Shown one piece after another: positions 34,982 to 46,319 of a stretch of 64,000 nucleotides of DNA (position 1 is its first letter; every line of letters starts with the position of its first letter). This DNA is from Begonia masoniana (taxonomy: Eukaryota > Streptophyta > Magnoliopsida > Cucurbitales > Begoniaceae). A program made the translations under genes and the position numbers. The notes beneath the pieces were generated by a model. The model did no database searches. It was not told the origin of the DNA and saw nothing but the letters and a program-made list of their open reading frames with translations. The stretch covers positions 31,202,051 through 31,266,050 of the forward strand of contig CM039516.1 in the NCBI GenBank assembly GCA_022432975.1, given 5' to 3'.

Positions 34982-35210
34982 TGTTAACGTATCCACCAAT
35001 GTGGTTGTAATTTAGTTCAGTTAGTACTTCTAGTTTAGTTAACTTTTTCAATTATTACACCTACTGATGTATATGTACAAACTATTAGGATGAATGACAT
35101 TTGACAAATATCATTTTCTCTCACTACTCTCTCTCCTGTTGCTTCCCTGCTTCTTCTCTGTTCAATTATCAGAACAGCTTGCCTGAGGCAACTCTTATGG
35201 AATTCTAACT
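34982..35210 (+). repeat. Copia 3' LTR
   Basis: 229 bp, near-identical to the 5' LTR, preceded by a purine tract and followed by the GCGGC duplication. Confidence 0.93.
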
Positions 35211-35215
35211 GCGGC

Positions 35216-35230
35216 ATGCTTAACACATGC
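35216..35230 (+). other. Plastid-type 16S rDNA fragment, right piece
   Basis: ATGCTTAACACATGC continues the 16S sequence broken by the copia element. Homology stops after this point. Confidence 0.7.
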
Positions 35231-37439
35231 TCAGTTTGTAGCAACGCGCCATCAGACGTTCAATAGGCAGTTTGTAAAATAGGTCCTATAGAAAGACCAT
35301 CTATTCTCAATCTCTAGTAAAAATTCAAAAAATAGATCCAGAACAGCCAGCCAGCTTCAGCCCAAAATGGACTAGAGACAGAAGCTGTGCAAATGTCGTG
35401 GTAGGAGCAGGGTTAGTCAAATCGTCCGTAGGTACATAAACCAAGAAAAATATGTTCAAGAAGAGTTCGCAGAATCAAATTTATATTGTGTTTACTGAAT
35501 CACGTAAAATTTTAAGTAACAGTATTTTCATTAATAGTATTTAACCAACCAAGCAACCATATGCTGCGAACTGCATTAAAGTCCGGTTCATTTTAAAATT
35601 TTAAGCCGATATAAAGGGAGTTCAAAATACTTCAAATAATATTCCATAAGCTTTTTAAATAATGTATGAAGATGAAGACAATGATAAATCCGATGTGACG
35701 TGAAGATCTAATGAATTAAATGAGACATCTTATGTCATTTGAAAGTTACAATAGAAGATACAGTTGGATCCAAAAAGATTAAATGAGATATTGTATCTCA
35801 TTCAAAATATTTTGTGGGTACTATTATAAAATAGGAACCTTGCAGCAAATGAAGTCTACAACAATTTACGAAGACAAAAAGGATGCTGAGAACAAGTTCT
35901 AACACGTCATTTAGAACATTATCAATAAATACGATTACCAAATTATTTTAGATATTGTCTGAATATCTTTTTTAATCACATTCATAAATGTTGTTTGTGC
36001 TTTTATAAGACAAAAGAGAATCACTAAATATTCGTAATGACCATGTATTGCTTTGAACATTATTTTCTAAATATTTTCTTCTTTGGTTTTCGGTTGATAC
36101 TAAACTAATCTTAAATCATCCATGAGAAGTGATGTAAACCTCTCAATTTATCAAACAAATTATCAATGCAAGGAACAATGTGCTTCTTTTTCACAAGTTT
36201 GTCTGTAATCAATGCACATTCTAATAGTAACAGAGTGGAGGTGCATGATTCCTAAACATCATTTAGCATGAAACATGAGAAGCACACACTTGAAGATGGC
36301 TTGGAGACATGCAAGTTCAAGGAGAAGCCAAGAGGCTTACATATATGCTAACATGAAAATGCATTTATTGAAGATGGAGGAAGTAAGGAATACAAGATGA
36401 CATAGATAAAACAGCCTGGAAAGATATTTTAGAGTATGCAAGTATATGCATCCATATGCTATTGATGATCTTCAAGGAATCCACTGTGTACACTAATGTG
36501 CACGATAAGGATCTTATGGTGGACTCTTATAACTTTATTGCTTAATTTGGAATTTATAATTTGCTTCCAGTTTTAGAAATTGTCATCAATGATAGTAAAT
36601 TACTTACCTTCATCTTGTCATTTTTAAGCCTATTTATTTAGGTTAGACATGATTTCACCATTAGAACACATTGTTGAATTCACTGCGGTGACGATTTGTT
36701 ATTCATCCATTTTGGAATCAATTTCATTTTGTTGTCTTTCAATTTTTCTTTTGAATCAAACTTGATGACTCAATTTTTATTTTCAGACAATTGGGAGTTT
36801 CGATTTTTCTTTAAAAGTTAGTGTAAAGAAGACTCTTAAGTTTAGAGGGTAGTTGCCAATAATTTGTTGAATTTTTCAATAATTATTACGAGTAATCTAA
36901 CTACTTTTTATTGTGATTCTTTTTATTTGAATAGTTATTGGTAAATAGATCTAGACCGTGAATGGTTTTTGTTAACAGCTTGAAAAAGTGTGTTTTATTC
37001 TACAATTACACGAGTTTGCATTTTGTGATTGGGTTCGCATATTATGATCTAAAGTTTGCAAAAACAATGAGACTTTATAAAAGAATAAAGATCTATAATT
37101 TTGTGAAGGAGAAGGTCGTGCGTAAGGGAACTTTTATACCATATCTTTATCTGATTCAATCAGCTTCGTCTTTTATGATATTTATTAAATAGATTTTAGG
37201 CAACATGCAACTACTTGGCAATAATTAGGCAATGTATACCCTGAAACCAAATCAATATGTGCTCAACACCCCGCAATGGTGGCAATCTCTATTGTATCCT
37301 CAATATCACTTGAAATGTCAATAGTACAAATGATACAGCTTCATTTTATGCTTCCGTCAATTTCCATTTAGTAAGAAATAAAGACTATTATTCTTCTGCT
37401 TCTCCATTAACAATTGATTTCTATATACTAGATTTGATT
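35231..37439. other. Non-coding, AT-rich
   Basis: No recognisable gene, LTR end or RNA. The ORF at 36962-37192 has no family resemblance. The right end may include lost RT sequence of the minus-strand gypsy remnant beginning at 37440, but I could not confirm it. Confidence 0.45.
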
Positions 37440-38595
37440 TCATTGGAGCAAATTCATCTGCTTGCACGTAAAGTCAAAAGAATTGTAGTTGTTGAAACCA
37501 TCATCAATCACACATCTATCAAACCACTAGGACCTCCCAAGCAATACATGGCTTACATCTATAGGTGTCATATCACACAATACTTCATTGCTCCCGTTGT
37601 TGACTTTGAAATGAACAATTACTTGGTTTGACACCTATATCTTTCCCTTTATAGCCACATCAGCTTATATGGCTTTGGATAATTATAACTTCAAGACCTA
37701 GCTTCGCCACCATACAGGCCAAAGTGGGTTTGAAACTACTATCTCCATCACTAATATGAAAGCGCACCTTATCTTCTACTAAGCATCAAGTGTGTAGGAT
37801 ATTCTTTAGCAGACAATCCTCCTATTTGATATTAGTAGTCATATATCGTCGAATGACCATAACGACTCTGACCATAATGGTTCTCTTGAACATGTACTTC
37901 CTCAACATTCTTCTCACTTTTAATTTGTCGTGTAGCCCCTCTTAATTTTATCATGCTCTAGTTAGGACATTGTGATACAATATGTCCTAGATCAAGGCAT
38001 TTCAAAAACTTGATGCACATTCTTCTCTTTATCTTAGGAACTAATAAAGGGTTTCTTGTTGCTATCTTCCCTCTTAATGGTCATGACAAAAGGTTTGGTC
38101 GAATTCGACTGAGAAGTGTTAGAGCAATTAGAAGAACAGTTTACTCCTCTCTTCCTTCATCTTTCAACCTTGATTGATAGTTGGATCTTTTCGTCCATGG
38201 AGTAATAATGTTGCAACTTACTATGTCTCCTATCCTCATATTCAAACCTCTAACAAGTCTTGTAATGGTCTATTCCTCCTACTCAACTAAATCTCTCCGC
38301 TCTATACCCCCTGAATCAAGTTTTGCATCCTAAAGTAAACTTCTGCCTACAGGGACCAGATAAGAGTGAGCTATCATTCATTTACCCCCATTAGTCCACT
38401 ACCTCTTTATCATCTCTCCCTCTCTGACATTTCGAGTTTTTCTACCACATGTTAGCTTAACCTGTGAACTCAACTGCACTGCAGGTAGTATCAACTTGGT
38501 GATTTCTAAGTTGTCTTGGGTATACAAATACTTTCTCAACCTATTGAAATACTCTTCACCTGAGCTTGAAGCTTTTGAATGATGCCATCTGAAGT
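37440..38595 (-). pseudogene. Ty3/gypsy gag-protease remnant (part 1, 3' side)
   Basis: Read on the minus strand from 38595: gag capsid pieces (EEYFNRLRKYLYTQDN, then RGLNMRIGDIVS with a frameshift), a decayed zinc knuckle near 37955-38010 (CLDLGHIVSQCPN) and retropepsin remains (VAKLGLEVI near 37690-37720; VLCDMTPIDVSHVLLGRS near 37540-37600). RT and integrase are not seen. It continues upstream at 42379-42765 on the other side of solo LTR C. Heavily mutated and old. Confidence 0.7.
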
Positions 38596-40014
38596 TTAAG
38601 TGTAACGCCCCAAATTATATAAACCCGGTTTGTTACTCATAGTTCGAACATAACAAAAAAACTTTGGACTAAATTTAAAACTTCGCTCGAAAGTCAAAAT
38701 TTGACATTTTCTAAAACTTCAAAACATTTAAAGACTTGCAGCGGAAATCATTTAAGCAAAACTAGAGTTAAACAAAACTATAAAAACAATGTTTGAATAA
38801 TCGGTTGGAATATTAAGAAATAATCGACCAAAGAAAGTAAAGGTTTAATCGTGAAATACTTGAAAAGTTACAGAAGTCAAACGTATCTGCCGCTGAGCAA
38901 AGTCAACGGAAGAGACTGAAACAGAAAACAGAAGGCTTCTTCCGGTGACAAAACGATAAAAACTTTGGCTACGTCATCCGGTGGATTTAACAAACGACGT
39001 CCACCGGTGACTAAACGACAAAGTCCATTTCTCCTTCACAAGACAAAACAAAACTGAATACATCGTCCGGTCACTAAGTGACAAAAACCCATTGCTCACA
39101 ACCACCGGTCATAAGACGACAAAAGTCTTCCTACATCAACCGATGACGTCAGCCGGATGATTTCCTTCACCCGAAAGACTAAATCTCGCATCCACCGGTG
39201 ACGTCAGCCGGATGATTTCCTTCATCCGATCGACTTTATCTCACATCCACCGGTGACGTCAGCCAGATGATTTCTTTCATCCGATCGACTTTATCTCACA
39301 TCCACCGGTGAACTTCATTCACCAATGGTTGAACTTACAAATTTCACTCAAAGCATTCAAAACAACCTGACCCTAAATAACGTCTGACATTCAACAAATA
39401 ACCATTAACAAAAGAACAACATCTATATCCTCGACATAACTTTGGAAATAATAAACTCCAACTACATTTAAATCACGTTTACTTTGGCAGAGAAGAAATT
39501 CCCAAGGGTATCAAAACATCAAATAACTACTGAAACTTCACCTACAGACAAGTGTTAAACCGCCTCATCAGAACACCAAACCGTGGCAAGAATGTGCTCC
39601 AACATCAAATATTCCTCAGTAAATTCAGAGAATTCTCCAGTAGTTATCTCCACACCTACATCACAAAACTCACCTATTAGCCTAATGCTAAGTAAGTAAA
39701 GCAAATGAAATGGAATACTGAAACATAAATCCTAATCATGCAGTTTCTACTTTCACAACTCAGTTGCAATTTCGTTCATTCACTGATATGATCCATCGGT
39801 TCCATTGGGAGGTGGATCAATTTTCCCAAAGTCATACATCATCTTCTCAATTAAGGGGCGGATTAGTTCCCTTAACAGCTGATCTGATCCCTCAATTCCA
39901 TTGGGAGTGGGATCAGTTCTCCCAAATTAATAAATCCTCTACTCGATTAAGAGGCGGATTACTTCCCTTAATAGCTAATCTGTTTCAATCTGTTCATACC
40001 TTGCCATAACATTT

Positions 40015-41707
40015 TGATAAGTGTGTAACTTACACACTTATTTATACTTTTTACACTTGATTTGATAATTTTATTCTCAAGTGTGTGAAAGTATTTGATG
40101 AGTTTTGTTTAAGTGTGCAGATTTATAAAGTTAAATAAAAATGATGGAATAAACAAATGCTTCAAGCTTTGTTGGAATTTTTCCCAATCAATCAAATCAA
40201 TTATACAAAAGTCGTTGAAATAGTGCATCAGTTCTACAAGATGTTCAAAGGACAGTGTCTCCACATCCCCAAAGTCTCTCCTGCTTGGATTCAAGACGTT
40301 AAAATTCACAAAGGCAAATGGGAAATTCACAGCTCCACCCAAATCAGGAACTACATAGCAGATGGAAAGGCAGAGGTGTGCAAGGAAAGAGTTGAATTTG
40401 ATGAGAATAATATAGTGACCCTGGAGATACAACAGAAGAGTGAAAATAGATATACGAGAGAAGCTGAGAAGCAGAGAACACAAACGGCAGCAAACAATGA
40501 AAAGTTGGTGAAATTAAACAGAGAATCTAGCTATCGATCACCTTAGAATTTGGAAAGTGAATCATGAAGACAGCGCGCGGCTACAAATTTGGAAAGTAAA
40601 TTGTTTAATCTGTACCGTTGAACTAAGGCATGAAAATCGCAACCACTAACAGATTAAGAAAGAGATTAATAAAACCTAAAGAGGAGAGCTGGGCGTTGGG
40701 CGATTTAGAGAGCTGGGCGTTCAGCGATTCGGGGAGCTTCGGCCGAAGCAAGACTTCGGCGATTTGGGCAGAAAAGATCCGGCGATTGGGAGCGAGAGCG
40801 TGGTCGGCGGATTTTGGCAATCAGCAGCGCAGCAGCTCGGCGAGATTCAGGCAAGCGTGGTCAGCGGATTCTGGCAATCAGCAGCGCAGAAGAGGAGGGC
40901 GATTTTCAAGAAGCAATTTTTGCACAGCATAATCTTTATCCTTTTATTTCTTCAATTTAATTATGAACTATATTAGTATTATTGTTTTTATTTTATTTAC
41001 TATGAACTAAGTTTTATTTCTAGGCTACGATGTAGCCAGACAATAATTGTTTTATGTTCTTCGTTTAATTATATTTTATGATTATTTCTTCCAATATTGT
41101 TGACGCATTTAATTTCTGTTCTTAAAACCTGTAAATTTCTGGCCAATCTTTACTTAATTTTTGGGGTGTTTTGAGACCGAGAGGTGATAAATATCCGTGC
41201 ACTGAAATTAATGTCATGAATATGCGTAGGCTAGAGATAGTTACGGTATTTGTGTGATCACTGTGATTTCTTGATTTATTTGTATTTGATTAATGTAGGA
41301 TTTGAGACTGAGAAGTGATAACCCATTAATCAGATAAACTACGCAATGCTCGAGAGAGATTGTACTAGAATTTAGTTAAATCGATCATCAACATAGGAAG
41401 AATATTTATGAATATAATTGCGAAGGACATAAATAAATATTGTCTTGGTGAAATCGTAGTACCTAGGTTTTTATCAATTTGATTTAATCCCATTTTATTT
41501 ATTGCAATATTTTGTCTTAGTTTATTTTAATTGTTTTAATTGTTTATTTTACTTTCAATCCTTGAAAACCATAAAAACGTGTGTTCAATTTAGAATTAAG
41601 AGTAGTTATTTCGATTATTAATTACAAGTCCTCGTGGGTTCGACACTCTATTTTATCACTATATTACTTGTTGCGACTCGTACACTTGCGAAATATTTTG
41701 CACAACA
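40015..41707 (+). repeat. Nested solo LTR (Ogre/Tat-like style) with captured gene piece
   Basis: 1693 bp, TGATAAGTGTGTAAC...GCACAACA, target duplication CATTT (40010-40014, 41708-41712); solo LTR B shows the empty site. It opens with a perfect 12-bp palindrome (40017-40041). Its 3' end (CTCGTGGGTTCGACACTC ... GACTCGTACACTTGCG) is typical of Tat/Ogre/Athila-group LTR ends. It contains an MLP coding fragment (40208-40429) and a 57-bp tandem pair (40801 and 40858, TGGTCGGCGGATT/TGGTCAGCGGATT). Confidence 0.88.
40208..40429 (+). pseudogene. Captured fragment of an MLP/Bet v 1 family gene
   Basis: About 74 codons inside an open frame (40157-40546) read like the first half of a plant major latex protein: VVEIVHQFYKMFKGQ, then HIPKVSP..IQDVKIHKGKWE, then DGKAEVCKERVEFDEN and IVTLEI. 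These follow the family order of strand, helix, P-loop-like region and DGK..V.KE..E.DE motif. The true start and the C-terminal half are missing and the frame continues into unrelated residues, so this is a fragment and not a working MLP. It is in sense with the LTR. Confidence 0.72.
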
Positions 41708-42378
41708 CATTTCATATAAATTCATTTTTGTATTTCTTCAAAAACATGATGCATGACATAAAGAAAACACTCAAACATGCATAAACCTACTGTTTTGTGA
41801 TGTAGGCCTGAAGGCACACACAATACTTCACTTACCTAGCTTCCCGAGAGGTTCCTGGTTGCAGGATATTCCAAGAGCTAGCTCACCTAAAACATAAGCA
41901 CAACATTACTTAAACTTCATTCTAAACATTCGAAAATCTAAGGGGCTAGTCCTGGGAGTTCTTTTCTTCACCATTCCCGATTCCTCTTTAAACCCCAAAT
42001 CCCATCCCTCACTCACAGCACTTCTAAAACACATACATTGTCATCCATCAATTACCTAGACACTAAAGCAGCAAGTAATCGAATCAAAACTTACCTTGGT
42101 TGAAGAAAAAAATCGGGCAGGGGAATCGCCTAAAGGTTCCTGCTAGAAAACTGATGGCCGAGAGAGAGAGAGGGATAAACAGAATGGCGGCTACAGTGCA
42201 TTAAACCCAAAACCTCTTTCCTTAAATATGTTATCCACTTTTAAATATCTAATTACCCTTTTGCCCCCGTATACTCATTAACTAACCTAATCACTTTTTC
42301 TCCAAATTCTTCAAAAATTAGTACATCATAATTTGATAAATTAAATTTGGTTTAATAGGAACCGGGTGCTACATTAAG

Positions 42379-42765
42379 GTACCATATTTTATTAGAAATT
42401 TTGTTTTCCCTCAAAGGCATCTAATCAAAGTTACCACCATCAGCTTCATCCCACTAGTTTCAATCTATAAATTCTATTCCTCTTTTACCACCATCAACCA
42501 ACCCCTTTGTCTCACGAATTGAGGTGTAGTAGAATCTCCAGCAATCAAGTTCTAAAATTTATGAATTACTATATGCACTGATTCTTGAAGTGCATCAAAT
42601 TCTCCCCTAGTGATTACATCATCCTCACTCGAGGATGAACCACCTTGAATATTAGTGATACTTTGATTCAAAGTTCCACTGATCCTCGTAGTCATTTTCA
42701 AAATAATACCAATCAAAGAAAGTTCATAAATTTTAAGCCTAAGCTCTAATACAAAATATGGTAAA
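42379..42765 (-). pseudogene. Ty3/gypsy gag remnant (part 2, 5' side) with decayed PBS
   Basis: Minus strand: a decayed tRNA-Met PBS (TTTGTATTAGAGCT on minus, about 42745-42760) is followed by MTTRISGTLNQSITNIQ and SSSEDDVITRGEFDALQES, the N-terminal part of a gypsy gag, then stops. Continues at 38595 beyond solo LTR C. Confidence 0.6.
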
Positions 42766-44269
42766 AGGCGATAAAGGGATCAACCAGTCAATGCTGCAAA
42801 ATTCACAATGTTGATTCAAAACTTGCCAGCCATAGATTTATCAAAATAACAACTTAGCTAACTCAAAGGTGAATAGTTATATGTCTCCAAAGGCAAGACA
42901 TAACAAAACAAACATCAAGTCAAAAGAGTTAGATCGATGATAACCTAAGGGGGTGAATTAAGTTTTCTAATCTTTTTATGTGATTAAAATTTTGTTTATT
43001 CGAAAACTCAAATAAGATAATTTTCTTAACTAAATTTGCTAGTTTAATATGCAGTTAATCAATACCAAATAAGAGAGTAGAGAAAGAGAGTGCAAACAAT
43101 TTATTAACAGAGTTCGACCAATCTTGCTTACACCCACTTTCCAAGACTTCTCCTTATAGGTTTCCTCCACTATAATCTTTCTAGCTATGACGGATTGAAT
43201 TTTTGGGCATTAGTCAAGCCGTACAATAACTTTTAACGGGCGTCACCTTTTAATTGTTTCCCAATTAACAATTGTACAAGCATTTTGAATATTTTAGCTG
43301 AAAAGACCTAACTCTTACAAATATGTAACCTCAAGTTTTGCAATGAGAAAGTTGGATTAATCATAATATCTGCAAATTTTATATTAGTTAAATTCCTAAA
43401 TCAATTTTTTGCATTATTCGAGGTTAAAGTTTTTCAAGTTGATTCAAATTTTCACAATTCGTTAAAGTTTGAACACATAAATTTCTTGATGAAATGGACA
43501 AACCAATAGATTTTGTAAGTTATTATGTGGTGAAAGCTGAAATAGTGTCGTATAGGTTGAACTTTTTTCTCACTTATGTTTTGGAGGAGTTTTGGATAAC
43601 GTTTGGAATTCTAACGAATTTGAATTTTTATAATATATATAATATACTATTTATATTATAATCATACATTAAATAAATAACTTATGTATTTATGAGAGAG
43701 AGAGAGGCCATGAGAAATTTTTTGCAATTTGGCATCCAATTCATGCAACTGTGGTAGCAATATTTGTGTTTTAGCAAAGATTTTGATGTGCCACAAGGAC
43801 CCTTCACAAAGTTTTGAGCCAAGAAAATTTATAACGTTTTTGTTCATTTTATAGGTGTCTCTTTCCTATCTATCTTGGAGGAGATTATACACAAAAAGGA
43901 GTCATAGCATTTGGACAAGTGGAAGTTCAAGAACAAGTATAGAAGAAATAATTGACTTCACATATCTATCTATAATTGTCGAGTATTTGCCATTTTCACA
44001 GACAAAGAAAAATTTATATGAAAAAACATTCTTCATTAAGATTGTAGTTAACTTCTCTAGCTTTCCCGAATGGGGTTTTGCATAAAATTGGAGTTTGTTT
44101 GCTTGGTCAAATGGTCCCCAAACAAAGAGCATCGTTCACGCAATAGAAGCCCAATCTAGCTTTCCAAACTTAAAGCCCAATTTTGCCTATGTTTGGAGTT
44201 AATCTTTCCCAAAGCTGATGATAAAGTGTGATATGTATTCCAAGTCATTTCCTTGCTGCCCTTTGTGCT
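42766..44269. other. Non-coding, AT-rich
   Basis: No gene recognised. CCTAAGGGGGTGAATTAAG near 42946-42964 resembles sequence common in plant copia-type LTRs, but no element ends were found. Confidence 0.4.
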
Positions 44270-45149
44270 AATTAATTAATAAGAATGATAGTCATTTCAT
44301 TTATATTATTTGAATTTTGTAGAACTATTTAGCTATTCGGCTAGGGCTTGTATAGAAGATTGTGTGCTCCTTCATGAGGGTCATTTTGGCCTTTTCTTTT
44401 AAGGGCTCTTGCCCTAGTTTGTAGTGTTTAAATACAACATTATGCTGCTGTAAACCATAGCTAATGGACCTTGCTAAAGTTCATTTTTATGTGTGGAGGG
44501 TTCTCTCCAAACCACCACCTCCTTTTTAGTGAGTAACATCTGAATTGAGTGTGAGTGTTCTTGAATCCACTATGGGTGAGTGTAAGTGGATTCTCTCATT
44601 GCTACTCTTTTCTTCATTATCTTCCTAGAGGTGGAACTCCCCTGCAAAGTTGTAGAAGCTTTCAAACATCCCGATTTGGAGTGTCTGTCTAACAAAGGTG
44701 TCGTAGAAGTCAATACATGCAATTTTAACACCTATTTGAACCAATTAGGTTACTACATCCATAACTTGTTTACACAATGATTTTGCCTGCGAATTTTAGA
44801 GAAAGTATTCTTCACATCTAGAGGAAGTTGCTATCCAAAAATCGCATCAAGATCATTCATATTGACTGAGATATTGCCTCTCATAGTTGGGTTTGATTCT
44901 CGGCCGAAAGGTGTGATTCCGTCTCCGTCGACCAAAATTGTTTTGATGATAAATCCTTCATCTCAACTTTTTAGGATGTGATTTTTGGAGGACCTTCAGT
45001 CCACACATAGAACGTGCTTTCGTCAAAATTGCATTAAAAAAGGAGTTGATTCGACAGATATATAGCTTCTTAAAGACAGCACCTGAATCTCCCCTAAAAA
45101 TTTGGGTTTGCCTTTAGAGTACAAAATTCCTCTTTTTGGTGTTGAATCA
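44270..45149 (+). repeat. 5' LTR-like region of an old gypsy element
   Basis: The right end (TTGGTGTTGAATCA) lies 2 nt before a perfect PBS. 44750-45149 is homologous to 59425-59794, which would be the 3' LTR. The left boundary is uncertain. Confidence 0.6.
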
Positions 45150-45151
45150 TT

Positions 45152-45163
45152 TGGTATCAGAGC
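45152..45163 (+). other. PBS, initiator tRNA-Met
   Basis: TGGTATCAGAGC, 2 nt after the LTR end. Confidence 0.85.
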
Positions 45164-45210
45164 CATCTTTGATCTTTAGCCATTGTTTTCTCTGTGTTAT
45201 TCTCCTTAAA

Positions 45211-46137
45211 ATGTTGAGAAGAAGTGGTCCCAAGGCCTATCAAATTCGTGGCAAGAAAGTGCCTCAACTGTTACATTCTATCGAGGATGAGGAAGACTTC
45301 AAAATTTTTATCCCATCTTTTAGAAGAGAAAATTGGGAAGATGAGTACATAGAATGAGAAAAAGTGGTTGACAAAATATTCAAAAGAAGCACATATTCAA
45401 ACAAGGTCCAAGTGAAACTAGCATTATCCGGACTCAATGGACTAGTTTCAATTTGCCTTGTCAAAGAAAAAAGGGAAGTTAGTGAAGAAGCCATCAACTC
45501 ATGGGATATGATGAAAAAACTTATGAGAAGACGATATGCTCCAAAGTATTTCAAGGAAATTATGTCTATACCTCAATCTACTTGTTGTAAGAAGCTTAAG
45601 TCAACCAAAGGATCAAGTTTTTATAAAACGAAGGAAGAATAAGTCGGTTTTGAAGAGATGCATACCCCTATCATATCCAAGGACACTTTTGCTGTTTTAG
45701 ACCATTTCAAAGAGCTTCTTTATGAATTGGAGGGTATAGACACTTCCTTGGCAGTAAGCAACGAGTATGAGTTGGTTGAAGAAATCAATTATGCTCATGA
45801 AGGTCCATTACTCAAGTTGCAGCATAAATGGATCGAAACAATTTGTGTAAAAATTCAAGTGGCCGAAGAAGACCATTTAGAGGGTGACAACACTTTATTA
45901 GAAGCAACCATTAATGAAAGAGAAAACAAGTTTAAGAAGTTAGCTCATGCTCAATGGGAATCTTTTTTCTTGACAATAGAAAAACCAATAACTATCATGT
46001 GTCGAGAAAAGAAAAACAAGGGGAGAAAAATTATTATGACTATTGTTGGAACTTGGACAAAGTATTTTCCTTGTGCACAAATGAAAGGAGATATATCACC
46101 TTTGTTTGCATGCATATGGATGAGTATTTGGGCTTAG
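45211..46137 (+). pseudogene. gypsy gag remnant
   Basis: ATG 45211 (MLRRSGPKAYQIRGKK). It then has the gag pattern WEDEYIE, KVQVKLALSGLNGLVS, INSWDMMKKLMRRRYAPKYF (W-x-x-M-K-x-x-M-R-x-R-x-x-P), with stops at 45357 and 45642. A second open stretch (45658-46137, 159 codons, acidic and Lys-rich) follows in the same region, and I do not recognise it. Cut at 46157 by solo LTR D; the element resumes at 58450. Confidence 0.65.
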
Positions 46138-46319
46138 TGGCATCACCATAACTGAATTGTAACGATCCGTACGTCGTCACAGAACTTGACATGACTTTTA
46201 CTTTACGTAAGACATTTTCGGTGTGAAAATGTTTTGACTTTTCTTTAAAACTTGAAATCGACTTCAAAGCTTTTAAATACTCTAGTAGTCATTAGAAAAC
46301 ATGCTTGGAAGACTCCTTG

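Larger units (their letters stand above)
30487..35210 (+). mobile_element. Full-length Ty1/copia retrotransposon with TG..CT ends
   Basis: 4724 bp: LTRs of 228 and 229 bp (30487-30714 and 34982-35210), target duplication GCGGC (30482-30486, 35211-35215), PBS directly after the 5' LTR and a GAAGGGGGA polypurine tract (34973-34981). The LTRs differ at only a handful of bases, so insertion is fairly recent, yet the polyprotein has many stops. Domain order is gag, protease, integrase, RT, RNase H, as in copia. Confidence 0.95.
38601..42373 (-). repeat. Solo LTR C (minus), split by a nested solo LTR
   Basis: TGTAACGCCCCA...GGGTGCTACA with target duplication TTAAG (38596-38600, 42374-42378). Its own length without the insert is about 2.07 kb. 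Very similar to solo LTR B along its length, including the CACCGGTGA array (about 38940-39310) and the splice-like mini-exon near 41840-41895. Interrupted at 40010-41712. Confidence 0.93.

Noticed and set aside
36962..37192. 76-codon ORF
   Set aside because: No homology pattern, isolated, and expected by chance in AT-rich DNA.
40109..40483. 124-codon minus-strand ORF
   Set aside because: Shadow of the plus-strand MLP-like frame.
43662..44132. Overlapping short ORFs on both strands
   Set aside because: No domain, opposite strands overlap, AT-rich background.
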